Positions 1-11,540 of a DNA stretch of 64,000 nucleotides are shown here, in pieces; position 1 is the stretch's first letter, and every line of letters starts with the position of its first letter. Below the pieces are notes generated by a model, which saw nothing but the letters and a program-made list of their open reading frames with translations, did no database searches and was not told where the DNA came from. Source of the stretch: Sequoia sempervirens (lineage: Eukaryota > Streptophyta > Pinopsida > Cupressales > Cupressaceae); contig VDFB02321271.1 in assembly GCA_007258455.2 (NCBI GenBank), positions 1-64,000 on the forward strand, written 5' to 3'. The translations under genes were made by a program, and so were the position numbers.

Positions 1-28
1 TACTTGAGGTAGAGTAATTAGTACTTAC

Positions 29-740
29 TCCCCGTTATTAACAAGATGACCAATATTATATGAGACATTGTTGAGTGCCTTCTTCCACTCCTGGAGCTTT
101 TCTGAGGTGTATCTGGCTTTCTTTTCATGCTGCGAAAATGCATCCGCATAGACTCCTTTTGCATAACGAACATCATCAGGTTGACAGGAACAATTTTAGT
201 GCCTGTTTTGATCATAAATGACAGCTCCGCTAAACACCAGAGTGATTGTACATAATTCTGGGAAAAGATAGCTATATGAAGCGAAGCACTGCGCATTGCT
301 TCTTCTATTTCTCTAGGGAAGGAATCCCCCAATTCAAGCTCTTCGGAATCCAGGAAAACTCCTAGTCCCATTCCATTCAGCATTCTATAGAGAGTGGTGG
401 CCTGAGTATGTTTGACATCAGGCCCGCGATGATTTATGAATACATCATACTGCCTCCTCATTTGTGAAGCGGCACAAGCAGATGGAGATGGCGCGAGTCC
501 TTGGAAAGCATTTGTAACCTCATTCTCTGGTTGAGTACTAGTGGTAGATGTAGATGCCATAGAATTGGACTGCGTTGAAGACAGAGAAAGAAAGGAAGAA
601 CACCAACTGAAACAGGATGAAAACAGGGTTCCGATTGGGAGTAGAGCAGAAGTAGATGGGGATGGAGCAGCTCCTTGAGAAGCCTGTGTATGTTCAATCT
701 CTGGCTGATAACTAGAAGAAGAAGTGGAAGTAGATGCCAT
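29..740 (-). pseudogene. TIR-NLR resistance gene, exon 1 (TIR domain), frameshifted
   Basis: This is the first exon of a plant intracellular immune receptor; the TIR domain is normally an NADase/signalling module fused to NB-ARC and LRR, which would lie beyond the left edge. The start is taken at the ATG at 740; the ORF can be opened from a GTG slightly upstream, but that is not a plant start. A Ser/Thr/Pro-rich leader of about 95 residues precedes the TIR, which opens with YDVFINHRGPDVK and continues through FLDSEELELGD, the AIFSQNYVQSLWCLAEL block (with the conserved SxWCLxEL) and GTKIVPV. Right after KIVPV (about position 184) the frame is lost; the next frame continues with DVRYAKGVYADAF and runs to about 29. 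Compared with relatives, about 13 nt (an F-Y-x-V stretch) appear missing. A GTAAGT splice donor sits at 23-28, the usual exon end after a TIR. A deletion allele, a pseudogene and an assembly error are all possible. Confidence 0.85.
381..740 (-). repeat. Tandem duplication in the N-terminal leader of the TIR gene
   Basis: Two leader blocks, each beginning with ATGGCATCTAC and encoding MASTST followed by a QPE(I/N)E stretch and an APSPS motif, start at 740 and 560, exactly 180 nt apart. The bases just before each ATG also resemble each other (CAATTCT or GAATTCC then ATGG). The second block leads directly into the TIR, so the first is most simply an added in-frame copy giving a second possible start. 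Confidence 0.75.
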
Positions 741-1037
741 GGAATTCAATTCAACTTTCACAGGGAAAAATACTAGAAAGATGAACTGGAAAGAAAGGAG
801 TCTTCTTGTCGAGGAGGTGAAGTGCTAAGTATTTGTAAAAGGAGAGGAAGTACTAATGAAGAAAGTGATCAAACTGTTACTTTGAGTGACTCAAGGACTG
901 TTTTTCCATACAGAAACCGCGTGGAAGAAACTCAGAAGGGTCCGAGGAGAGCTGTTCAATCACAGAAGTAAATTACACCACAGTATGCAAATCTTAAATT
1001 AGTAGACGTGGTTTTCTGGAAAACCGCTTGCAAGGAA

Positions 1038-1170
1038 GAGTGTAGGCCCACTTTATACAAGAAATCACGATCATGGCAGACACCATCATAAAAAACTGTT
1101 GATTACTTCCTATAATTAAAGACATCACTGAATCTGAAAAGAGTGTAGGCGCACTTTATATAAGAAATCA
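1038..1170 (-). promoter_or_regulatory. Duplicated TATA-containing promoter segment of the TIR gene
   Basis: A 30-bp segment at 1038-1067 is repeated at 1141-1170 with two mismatches. Read on the minus strand each copy holds a TATA-like core: TATATAAA at 1162-1155 in the distal copy and TGTATAAAG in the proximal copy. They lie roughly 310 and 415 nt upstream of the ATG at 740. The TATA role is inferred from sequence and position only; no transcript evidence is available. Confidence 0.4.
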
Positions 1171-1380
1171 TGGGTTCGCCTAAGGAATCCCGTGCAATCA
1201 TCACGGTGTACACCCCAACACAGGTCTCGCTCACCGACATAATTACAATAATTAAATACAACAGAATCTTTCGTCGACACTCCTGTTTACTTAGACATTT
1301 CCATGAAAAGAGCTCAATGAAATGTCTCTATAACCAATAATCAAGTTTTAAGATTTTTCCGTTCTAGTGCGGGACGGGAT

Positions 1381-2962
1381 GTTGCTACATCATTAGTTTA
1401 TTCATGCCATTTTCTTTTTTAGCTTTATTTTTATTATTTTTATGAAATTAGTTTTGATGCAATGAATATTAAAAGTAGTTGAGTGTTATTAGTACTTGGT
1501 AATATTATTGCAATGAGTTGTGCTTTGTTTTGTTTTTCTTAGATAATTAGTTATTAATAATTTAGCTTTCAACCAATCAAAAATAATAAATTTTTTTTTG
1601 GAAAAAATAAAATTCAATTTTGGAAAGTGAAGTTGTAAAATATTTTATTTTATAAATTATAAAAATTATTTCTCCTCAATATCATTGGGTAAGAAGTTTT
1701 GCGTGTTGTTGAAGAAAAATGAAAATGAACTATTATTTTGCCTACTTTTCATAAACTAATTATTATTTTTCCTATTTTTCATAAAATAAACTATTATTTT
1801 GTCTATATTTAAGAAACCAAATTTACTAAATTACTATTTTTTTTTTGTTGCTTTTACTGTTTTCCTTATACTGTAGATAAAAGGAACCTACCTAATGGAC
1901 TCACTCTTGGCAGTTGTACAGTCATTGAGACTGCAGGAAAAGGAGTTGTTAATGCTCTATACACTCTTCTTAACTCAGCTTTCCCTTAAATGAGGTGGAT
2001 CCTCAACTCTTGCCTGAATCCTCTAATGGTGAGAAGATTATTTGAGTAAGTCTAATTACTTCCATCTTCACTCGAGCTCGATAGATTTGATAAATTGCAT
2101 TTATTTTATCAAATGGCCTAGAATCATAGGGCTAAATTTAATTGGCTTTTAAAAATTGGTTGAATTGATGCAATCGATGTTTTCTATTATATAAATAGTT
2201 TATAGATTGCAAGGATTTTTTATTCAAATGAGTTGGATTTTGATATGGTTGATATGGTATGTTAGAAAAGGTGTTAAAGATGGTAATCGACATGGAGTTT
2301 TTTGTTTTGTCTTGTATTAATAAAGAATACATTGGAAAAATAGGCTTGTTACTTTATGATAATCAAATTTCATTTCCTAGAGGAGAAGTACCAGCATTTT
2401 GTCTTTTACAAGTTTTGGGAAGGTCCATTATTCAATTTCCTTCATTTCCAGGGGGATTGCTTGTTAAGTTCATCTTTAGAAGGTCTATAATGTATAGGAG
2501 CTTCTTTGGACATTTTCTATTACATTCTTTCCCCTACATAGTTAAGTATATATTAGAATAATGTAAATGTTATATAGTAAACAAATAATTATAATAATGT
2601 AAACTTTATATAATAATAAAAAATTATAAATATATAATTATATCATTTATTATTATTATATATTATATTCTTTAATACAACTGCTAAATATATATATTAT
2701 AATGAAATAAAATATTACAAATATCTATATAAATATATATTTTATTTTAAAATTATTTAAAAAATATAAAACTAAGATGTATTTGAAATATCTATATTTA
2801 CAGATATTCTATTTTAATTTTTTTTAATAATTATCATATTTTATTTTATTTTAGTACTAGTGAAGAATCATTTTATTATATTTTCTATCAAACTTAAAAT
2901 CAATCAATCAAATTACAAAAGTTCTTGCTTATAAATATTTAAAATAAAAATAAACTAGTATA
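1381..2962. other. AT-rich intergenic spacer
   Basis: Very AT-rich sequence with poly-A/T runs and TATA/ATTATT tracts (densest at 2560-2860). The only moderate ORF, at 2259-2561, has no recognisable domain and low-complexity composition. Nothing else is supported here. Confidence 0.6.
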
Positions 2963-3274
2963 AATGTTTGTTCTTTTTTTTTAATAAAATAAAGTGGAAT
3001 GCATTTTAATTTTATAAATTAAACATTCATGTAGAATACTTTTGAATATTTATATATAATTTACATTATTATATAATATATTATAGTATAATAATTTTAT
3101 CACTTTTACCATAAATTTTTTTTTAATAATCACTTATATATGAAATTATTATACTATAATATATTATAGTATAATATAAATTATATGTAAATACTCAAAT
3201 GTATTCTACATTCATGTTTAATTTATAAAATTATAATGAATTCTACTTTATTTTATTAAAAAAAAACATTAAAC
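2963..3274. mobile_element. Long foldback (MITE-like) element
   Basis: The left arm at about 2963-3098 is the imperfect reverse complement of the right arm at about 3143-3274, with a loop of about 44 bp. Both arms share an outer poly-T/TAATAAAATAAAGT stretch, a central TAGAATAC block and an inner TATTATAGTATAATAATTT block. It has no coding capacity. It ends about 45 bp before the copia 5' LTR, and no target duplication was confirmed. Confidence 0.65.
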
Positions 3275-3322
3275 AAGATATTTACATTGCATAACCAAAT
3301 CAAGAGCTACAGAGCAGTGAAG

Positions 3323-3916
3323 TGTTGAATATTGTAGCTCAAATGGTGTTCTTTCTTTGGTGTTGACCTCTAGCAAGAAAGGAACACATATTTATTATCT
3401 CCTCTAGAAGCATCCAAATAAGTGAACACTTAATTAGATTATAAATGTTGATATGGATGGTGGAAGATTTAATCTTCACCATTGATTCTAGGTCAGAGAT
3501 CTATGTGAGGAGTGTATGGCTAATGAAGAATTGATTATTCATTAGCGAGAGGTCGGCATGTGAGAACTTCTTGGAGAGTTCAGAGCAGATTGAGGGTAAC
3601 AAATAATAGGAGGTCTTTGACAGGCCATGTGCAATACCTGTGTGTGTAATCTCTATATTTTTGTTGAAATTGAATACAAGAAGATCTCATATTCAACTAG
3701 TTTTCTTGTAAGGTTTTTTCTAGGGGCTTCTACCCAAAATAATGGTGTCAAACTATGTATGTGATTTTTTCTTTATCTCCATTGTGCATTTTTTGTAGTA
3801 TTTAATTACGCAATATATTTAGTTTCATATTTTAGATTTTTGCTTATGTTGTTTATGCTATGGGGATATCAAATACTGGAAACTTAAATGAGGTCTAGGC
3901 ATAAAGAAAGTGAACA
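3323..3916 (+). repeat. 5' LTR of copia element
   Basis: 594 bp, begins TGTTGAATATT and ends GTGAACA immediately before the primer binding site. It matches 7940-8536 along its whole length. Confidence 0.92.
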
Positions 3917-4038
3917 TGGTATCAAAGCTATAGTTCTGAAGAAGAGAAATCAAAGGTTTAGTCACACAGGAGACATTAGAGTCAGTATTTCTTTAGAGTT
4001 CTTTAGTTTATTAAAGGTTATTGTTCGAGGGTTCTGAG

Positions 4039-4860
4039 ATGGCTTCAATTGGTTTGAGGGTCGAAGATAGATTAGATGGTGCATTAAACTTTGGTGTCTA
4101 GAAGGAAATAATTCTCTTGTTGTTAGAGGAGAACAAACTGAAGGAGTATGCTATGACAACGGTTGTCATACCGACATATCCTATACAGTTAGCCACATAC
4201 AATAAAGAAGATGCCAAAGCCTAGCGTATAATTTTGGATGGGGTCAAAGATCATACTGTCCCCCATATTTCAGAGTTGGATATGTGCAAGAAGATGTGGG
4301 ATTCCATCATAGATCTTTTCCAGAGTTCTAATTTGAGTAGAAAACTAATCCTTAGGGATAAGTTGTGAAACACCAAGCAGAACAAGGGGGAAAGTGTGGT
4401 TTCATACCGTACTAGAGTCGGACAAGTCAAGGATGAACTGACAAGTATCAAAGAGAAGCTGGATGATGAAGATATTGTGAGGACCACATTAAATGGTTTA
4501 TCTAAGCAATGGGATATCTTTGTCAAGGTAGTAGTTGGATGGCAAGATCTTCCTAAGTGGGATTTCCTGTGCAGTGAATTTACATAGGAAGAGCTTAGGA
4601 TGAGCTACGTTAGTGGCCAGAAGGGTGAGGATGAAGAGAATGTTGCTCTTGCAGGAAAGGGTAAGCCCAAGGTGAAAGATAACAAGAAGATCCCTTAGGG
4701 AGAAAAGAAGAAAGATATGAGTAGGTGAAATGTTTTGCTTGTCACTAACCTGGAAATTTTTCTAGTCAATGTCTGAACAAGAAGAAAAATGATAAGAAGT
4801 CTCAGACAATAGCTTCAACAAACATTAATGAGTTCACTTCCAAGTTCAATGAGGACTTAT
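4039..4860 (+). pseudogene. copia gag remnant
   Basis: Nucleocapsid/capsid precursor remnant. From MASIGLRVEDRLDG the frame reads through a UBN2-type gag: the block with KKMWDSI, and SVVSYRTRVGQVKDEL followed by LDDEDIVRTTLNGL at about 4396-4510, is the most intact part. In-frame TAG codons stand where relatives have W or Q (for example at about 4100 and 4222) and TGA where arginine is expected. The zinc-knuckle region at about 4720-4790 is frameshifted. It is not translatable as one protein. Confidence 0.85.
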
Positions 4861-7800
4861 CCCTCATTGCCTTCCTTTCTAGCTCTAGCACTACAACCAC
4901 AGGAGTGTGGTATATTGATAGTGGAGTGCCATATCATATGATGCGAGCTCATGATCACTTCTCCAATTTCAGAGAGGAAGAGATGGAATTTGACATAGAA
5001 ATGGGAAACAAGTCTAGGTGCACTCTAGTTGGGTGAGGGACAGTCACATTTCAAAGGGAGTTAGGCAAGACCATTACCTTCATAGATGTAGTGCTCGTGC
5101 CAGGGATGATAAAGAACTTGATATCTATCTCAACATTACAAGACAAGGGATATGATGTATCTTTCAAAGGAGAGAAGGTGTATCTATAGCCTAGTGATTC
5201 TCATCAAGGACAAATGATTGGGGTTAGATCGAAGATGTTGTACAGATTGCAGCTTCAGTCACCAAAGGTACTGGTGAGCAGCAACAAGGATGCATGGGAG
5301 TTATGGCATAGAAGGATGGCTCACCTTCACCATGGAGTACTCAATGTGCTTAAGGAGATTGTGATAGGCCTTCTGGATATAAGCACTAACCATAATGACG
5401 TGTGCAAGGGGTGTGCAATGGGGAAGTATACAAAGACAACCTTCCCACCTAGTGATAGCAGATCCAAAGGCATCCTAGACTTGGTGCATTCAGATGTGTG
5501 CAGGCCTATGTCTTTAGCCTCATTGATAGGGTATGAATACTTTGTCACCTTCATAGATGATTTCTCTAGGAAGACCTAGATATATTTCCTAAAAGTGAAG
5601 GATGAAGTCTTCTATCGGTTCTAGGAGTTTAAAGCTCTTGTGGAGAACACAATAGGTAGGAAAATTAAGGTACTTCATTTGGACAATGGGGGTGAGTAGA
5701 CAATGAAAGCCTTCAAGGAGTTTGGTGTCAAGGTTGGGATCAAGAAGGAGTTGACGGTTCCCTACAATCCACAACAAAATGGAGTAGTGGAGCAAAATAA
5801 TAGAGCCATAGTGGGAGCAACAAAAGCTATGTTGTATGACCAGGATCTTCCCAAGTTTATACATGGGAAGAGACATGCAGTACAATAGTTTACATCCAGA
5901 ATAGGATTCCTCATAGGGTATTAGGGCAATTAACTCCTGAAGAGGATTTCACGGGAAAGAAACCTGAAGTAGGACGCTTCATGATATTCAGATGTCTTGT
6001 CTATTGTCACGTGCCTTTTGATAAGAGGACAAAGTTTGATTCTACTACATAGAAAGGAATCTTCATGGGGTATAGTGAAACTGCTAAGGCATATCGAGTA
6101 TACATTCCAGCTATTAAGAAAATGGTGGTCAGGAGGGATTTACGCTTTGAGGAGGAGAAGGCCTTTCATAAATCTTATGATGTGCCAACAATAGAGGATC
6201 AACAAATGATTATTCCAAAGTAGAGAAGTGAGTCTAAGGTATAGGTCAAAGGGACAAGTACAAGTATAGGGACTAGTACTTAGGTGCTTAAATAGGTTGA
6301 GGAGAAGGAACCTCCACCCACTGTATCAATACCTCCTACAACAAAAATGGATAGAAGCTAAGTGGTTACTCAGACTATTTAGGATGCTCAGGAGTTCGTG
6401 GTGCTCCAAGGATGGGTGCCAAATAGAGAAGGGAACCACAAAAATATTCAGATTCCATGGCATTGATTATGAGCCTTCCAATTTTCAGGAGGCATCATAG
6501 CTACAAGTGTGGCAAGATTCCATGGTGGAAGAGTATTATTCCATCATGAAGAATGATGTTTGGGAGGTGGTGCCTAGACTAGCAGATAGGAAGATAGTTG
6601 GATCATGCTAGATCTATAAGATCAAGCATACTATGGATGGCAGTGTTGAGAAGTTCAAAGACAAGTTTGTGGAAAAGGGGTTCTCTCAGAAAGAGGGAGT
6701 GGATTATGATGAAACATTTTCCCCCATAGCTAGATATACCTCCATTAGAGCTGTGATCTCACTTGTAGCAGAGATGGGATGGTAGATCCATCAAATGGAT
6801 GTCAAGACAACCTTCCTTAACAAAGTGATAGATGAGGAAGTGTACATTGAGCAACCAAAGGGTTTTGAGGTGCATGGGAGGGATTCTCATGTGTGTAAGT
6901 TGAAGAGAGTACTATTTGTACAGGCTCAAGCAAGCACCCAGGGCATGGTACGAGCGCATAGACAACTATTTGCAAGGAATGGGCATGGTAAAGAGTGAAG
7001 TTGATTCAAACCTTTATTACATAGTGATTGGGGGAGAATCACTCATTCTGGTACTATATGTGGATGATTGGGTCTGATGCATTACTTTCTAGATTGGAGG
7101 TATGGTAGCATAATGGTGATATTTTCCTTGGTCAATGGAAATATATAGTTGAGATCTTGAAGAAATTGAGGGTGCAAGATTGTAAGCCATTGTCTACACC
7201 CATGGACATGAATTGGAAGAAAGTAGACACTTCTAGTCAGGAGGTAGTGGACCATACCTTGTACAAACAAATTATTGGCTCTCTTATGTATCTGGTAAAC
7301 ATGAGGCCAAAAATTTTCTTTACAATTAATACTCTTAGCCAGTTCATAGTTGAACTAAGAAGAGGACATTGGACAGAAAAAAAGTAAGTTTTGAGATATC
7401 TTTGTGGCATAGTCTCATATGGTTTGAGGTATACTCAAGGGGAAGGAGTGAAGTTGATAGGTTACATGGATGCAGACTAGGCAGAAAGTGCAATGGACAT
7501 GAAAATCACTTCAGGCTATTCTTCCAGCTTGGGATTGAGAGTTATCTCTTTGTTCAGTAGAAAATAGAATTCGGTGGCACTAAATTCTATGGAAGCAGAA
7601 TACATGGCAACAAGCTTGGTAGTGTGTTAGGTCGTATGGCTTCGAAAGCTGCTAGTAGCAGTGTTCAGTTAGGAGCTAGATCTGACTATAATCCACTATG
7701 ATAATCAAAGTTGCATTAAGCTCTTTGAGAATCCAGTTTTCCATGATCAGTCAAAACACATCGACATTCGATATCACTTCATCAGGGATTGTGTGCAAAA

Positions 7801-7925
7801 GGGAGTAGTCTAGTTGCAGTATGTTCCTACAGAAGAGAAAGTGGCTGACACTATGACGAAGGCCTTAATAAAGGGAAAATTTATCTTCTACAAGGATAAG
7901 ATGGGTGTTGGTGAAAATACCTTCC
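4861..7925 (+). pseudogene. copia pol remnant (PR-INT-RT-RH)
   Basis: Decayed polyprotein. The protease motif IDSG is at about 4914-4925. The GAG-pre-integrase zinc motif is at about 5290-5440 (LWHRRMAHLHHG and CKGCAMGK). Integrase core acidic residues appear in LVHSDVC (about 5490), FIDDFSRK (about 5550) and PQQNGVVEQNNR (about 5770). Reverse transcriptase spans about 6535-7075, with FSQKEGVDYDETFSPIAR, HQMDVKTTFLN and LYVDD at about 7053-7067. RNase H covers about 7585-7900 ([32 protein letters not shown]). Stops and frameshifts divide it into short pieces, and sequence is missing between the YVDD motif and the following EILKK block. Most stops are TAG in place of Q or W. Confidence 0.9.
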
Positions 7926-7939
7926 TCGCTAAGAGGGAA

Positions 7940-8536
7940 TGTTGAATATTTTAGCTTGCATGGTGTTCTTGCTTTGGCATTGACCTCTAGCAAGCAAGGA
8001 ACACATATTTATTATCTCCTCTAGAAGCATCTAGATAAGTGAACACTTAATTAAATTATAACTGTTGATATGGATGGTGGAAGATTTAATCTTCACCATT
8101 GATTCTAGTTCAAAGATCTATGTGAGGAGTGCATGGCTAGTGAAGAATTGATTATTCATTAGTGAGAGATCGACGCATGAGAACTTCTTGGAGAGTTCAG
8201 AGTAGAATGAGAGTAACAAATAATAGGGGGTCTTTGATAGGCCATGTGCAATCCTTGTGTGTGTAATCTCTGTATTTTTGTTGAAAATAAATACAAGAAG
8301 ATCTCATATTTGATTGGTTTTACCATAAGGTTATTTCCAGGGGCTTCTACCCAAAATAATGGTGTCAAATTGTGAATGTGATTTTTTCTTTATCTCCACT
8401 ATGGATTTTCTATAGTAGTTAATTGCTCAGTATATTTAGTTTCACATTTTAGATTTCTATTTATGTTTTTTATGCTGTGCGGATATCAAATACTAGAAAG
8501 TTCTTAAATTAGGTCTGATCATAAAGAAAGCTAATG
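7940..8536 (+). repeat. 3' LTR of copia element
   Basis: 597 bp, begins TGTTGAATATT right after the polypurine tract. Its last bases are CTAATG where the 5' copy has TGAACA, so the canonical CA end has been lost. The TGAAG target duplication follows directly. Confidence 0.9.
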
Positions 8537-8541
8537 TGAAG

Positions 8542-11006
8542 TTCCTGCCAAAAAGTTCTAGAATAGTTATGTTTTAATTTGTTGTGTTTGCTAAGTTTGA
8601 ACTTGTTTATTTTAAGCAATGTTATGGAGGAATATGTACATTGATATTATATTCTTAATAGTTTTATAGCTTGGAAATATGTTGCTTCAACTTCTTTGAA
8701 GACCATTGCCAATTTAAGTAGAATTTTACAAACATGTTTTACTCTTGTTCTAAGACTTACTTTGACATTTCAAAGGTTACTTCTTGATTTGTCATAGTTA
8801 CGATTGATTAATAATGAGGGTTTATTTGATTGCAAAATATGATTTTCCTTTATTCATGATTTCATTGGAAATAGAGCACTAGTCTTGTGAACTAATTTAA
8901 CTTTAGAAAGAAAAAAATCAAAACATAATGGATTAATTTAATTGATAGTTTATATTCAAAACATCTTGTTTGATTAATCTATAGATTAACCTAAGAAAAA
9001 ATATTTTCTTCAAGTAAAAGTAAACATAATGAATTATAATAAAGTCAAAAATTCTAGTAAGCCCCTATTTTATCCTTTTCAATATTCAATAGATTATGAG
9101 AGAAATATTTTATATTATTTATCTACAATATTATTAATAAACAATTAATATTATCTAATTTTTTTATACAATAATTTTATTGTTGAAATAATTCTTCAAT
9201 TCTAAAAGTATTTGTTGACTATATTACTTGAAACCGCCCACATTGTATAAATAATAATAAAATCAATCCACTTCCATATGACCCCACTACAAAGTGTCTT
9301 TAAGCTTAGAGTAAAAAGGGAACCCCATCAACCAACCACAAGACATGCTTCCTTTTATTGGGCCTGATGATCTTTTTAAGCTACCATCACACGCCAAAAA
9401 AATAAGTTATATATATAATGTATGGTAAGCAAAAGAAAAAATCAAATAATGTTTATTATATTAGTATTTTTATCATAAAGATTTTACTCATTAAATATAA
9501 TGTGGAAATTATTTGATAGTTAATAAAGAATAAAATTAATTAAATATAATAAGATATTAAATATATTATTTAGATTTTGGGTTAGTGAGTATGCTAAAAT
9601 AGTTAAATTAGCATGATATTATATATCAATAATATGGATTTAAAGTAATGTAAAATGAATGAGGTTCAAAATGTAGGTTATGTATTTTTTCTATTATAAA
9701 ATTGAAAATTAGTTTCTGAGAATTAATAAATAATGTAATTCATTTTTAAATGTTTCATAATTATTAAACATCTATTTTTTATGAAAAAAAATAATGAATT
9801 AGAAATAAATTAAGATTTTAAAAAAAACATATTAAAAACAATTCTTTTGAGAATATCTTATTTTTCAACAAAGAATTGAACTAATAAAACATGAAAATAA
9901 TCCTTTAAATTAAGTTGGTGTGTAAGACTCAATAAATTGTGTAGATTATAAAATTGACTTTTAATCTCACTCTAGAAAATATTATTTGTGTGCAATCATT
10001 TGATTATTTTCAAAGAAAAAGATTTCATAATCTTTAGAATTTTCTAAATCAAAATGTTTTTGTAATTCTTATTTCTTATAATCAAAATGTGGAGAAAATT
10101 AGTAATAATTAACATAATAAAAAATAATTGAACATAAAATATTGAATGAAAACAAATTGAGAAAATTCCATTTAAACACTTATTTGTTGAAAGAAAAACT
10201 TGGATATTTTTCGAAAACCTTGTTTACTTATTGTAATTGTGAAATTTTCATACCCATACCAACTCTCATTTAGTTTTGGGTCCATTCTAATGAAATGAAT
10301 TAATATAATTATATATTGATAAATGGCACAATCTTGAGTAAAGTTGGGTTATTTGGTTGATCACTTACCTATCCTCATTCTAGGGGGTTAATCTAGGAGA
10401 GCTTGACCCTAAAAACTCGATAGCCTCCTCAGAATTTTTCAATACTACCTATTTTTGATGGTCAATGTAGAGTAGAGTTTTAGGTGGCATAGTTGCAAAA
10501 GTTCAGTGTATAGATCCATGTTACCTTTCATGATGTTCAATAGTAATTTTATGTGCATAAAATTAATCTACCAAAATTTCAAAGTAATGTTCATGATTAA
10601 ATTTTTTTTATTATACATTCAATATAAATTTAAAAAATTATAATTTGCAATTAATTCAAAAATTATAATCAAAATAATAATAAAATATTTAAAAATTATT
10701 AAAAATTATTAAATTAATTATTTTTTAATAGGAAATGGGTCATGGTCCACCCAATGATAGATGAGGGGCATATACAACTTGTTCATCTCCTTTAAGGAAA
10801 ATACAATTATCCTTTATCCCATAGTTGAGAATTTATTTATAATGTTATATTCGAGTCACTTTAAAAATTGAGATGAAGTATCTCTTTTATGACCTCATCA
10901 ACTAGAGTTCATTAATTTAATATTTTTTAATTAAAAATTTAATATTATTTTAATTAATAATATGAAATTATTTATTATTGTATATAAGATAGTAGTAATT
11001 AAGATT
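8542..11006. other. AT-rich spacer, no gene seen
   Basis: No ORF of note and no recognisable element boundary. The least AT-biased patches are 9230-9400 and 10320-10540; neither translates into anything I recognise. Confidence 0.6.
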
Positions 11007-11540
11007 TGAATTTATAATGATTATATTTTTTATATAATTTTTTTAATTATTTATTTGAAGTCATATTTTAAAAATAAAATTTATTTTATTTTAGAAAATT
11101 TATAGATTAAATGTATTTATAAGAATGTATAAATGTTTTGACATCTATTGGATATCTCTTTTAAAATAATATAATCTACTTAAAATTTCAATTGTATTTT
11201 ATCAGAAAATATAATCATCAAATTATCAAATTTAAATTTTGGTGATAGTAATAATATGATTAATGGTGATTTGTATTTATAATTATTCTATTTGTTATAT
11301 AAATTTTTAAATTATTTATTTGAAGTTATATTTAAAAAAGAAAAAGTTTTTTTTTTTTGGAAAAGTTATAGATTAAATGTATTTATAAGAATCTATATAT
11401 GTTTTGACATCTATTGGATATATCTTTTTAAATAATATAATCTACTTTTAAAAATTTCAATTGTATTTTACCATAAAATATAATCATAAGATTATCAAAT
11501 TTAGATTTTGGTGATAGTAATAATATGATTAATGGTGATA
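11007..11540. repeat. Tandem duplication, unit about 265 bp
   Basis: Copy 1 (about 11007-11270) and copy 2 (about 11271-11540) match over their length. Shared landmarks are TTATTTGAAGT, GATTAAATGTATTTATAAGAA, TTTTGACATCTATTGGATAT and GATTAATGGTGAT, spaced 265-269 bp apart. Copy 2 has gained a poly-T run near 11348. It is non-coding. Confidence 0.85.

Larger units (their letters stand above)
3323..8536 (+). mobile_element. Ty1/copia LTR retrotransposon, complete but degenerate
   Basis: Structure in order: 5' LTR 3323-3916; tRNA-iMet primer binding site TGGTATCAAAGC at 3917-3928; gag from ATG 4039; protease, integrase, reverse transcriptase and RNase H on the same strand; polypurine tract AAGAGGGAA at 7931-7939; 3' LTR 7940-8536. 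A perfect 5-bp target duplication TGAAG flanks it (3318-3322 and 8537-8541). The domain order PR-INT-RT-RH identifies copia. The reading frame is broken by more than 20 stops, mostly TAG, plus several frameshifts and a deletion just after the YVDD motif, so it cannot encode its own proteins. The LTRs differ at roughly a tenth of positions by eye, implying an old insertion. Confidence 0.95.

Noticed and set aside
458..697. Plus/minus overlapping ORF in the TIR leader (79 codons)
   Set aside because: Alternative-frame shadow of the duplicated leader; composition is Leu/His-rich with no domain.
741..761. Extended TIR start upstream of 740
   Set aside because: The codon is GTG, not an ATG, and plant nuclear genes do not normally use it; the ATG at 740 heads the duplicated MASTST block.
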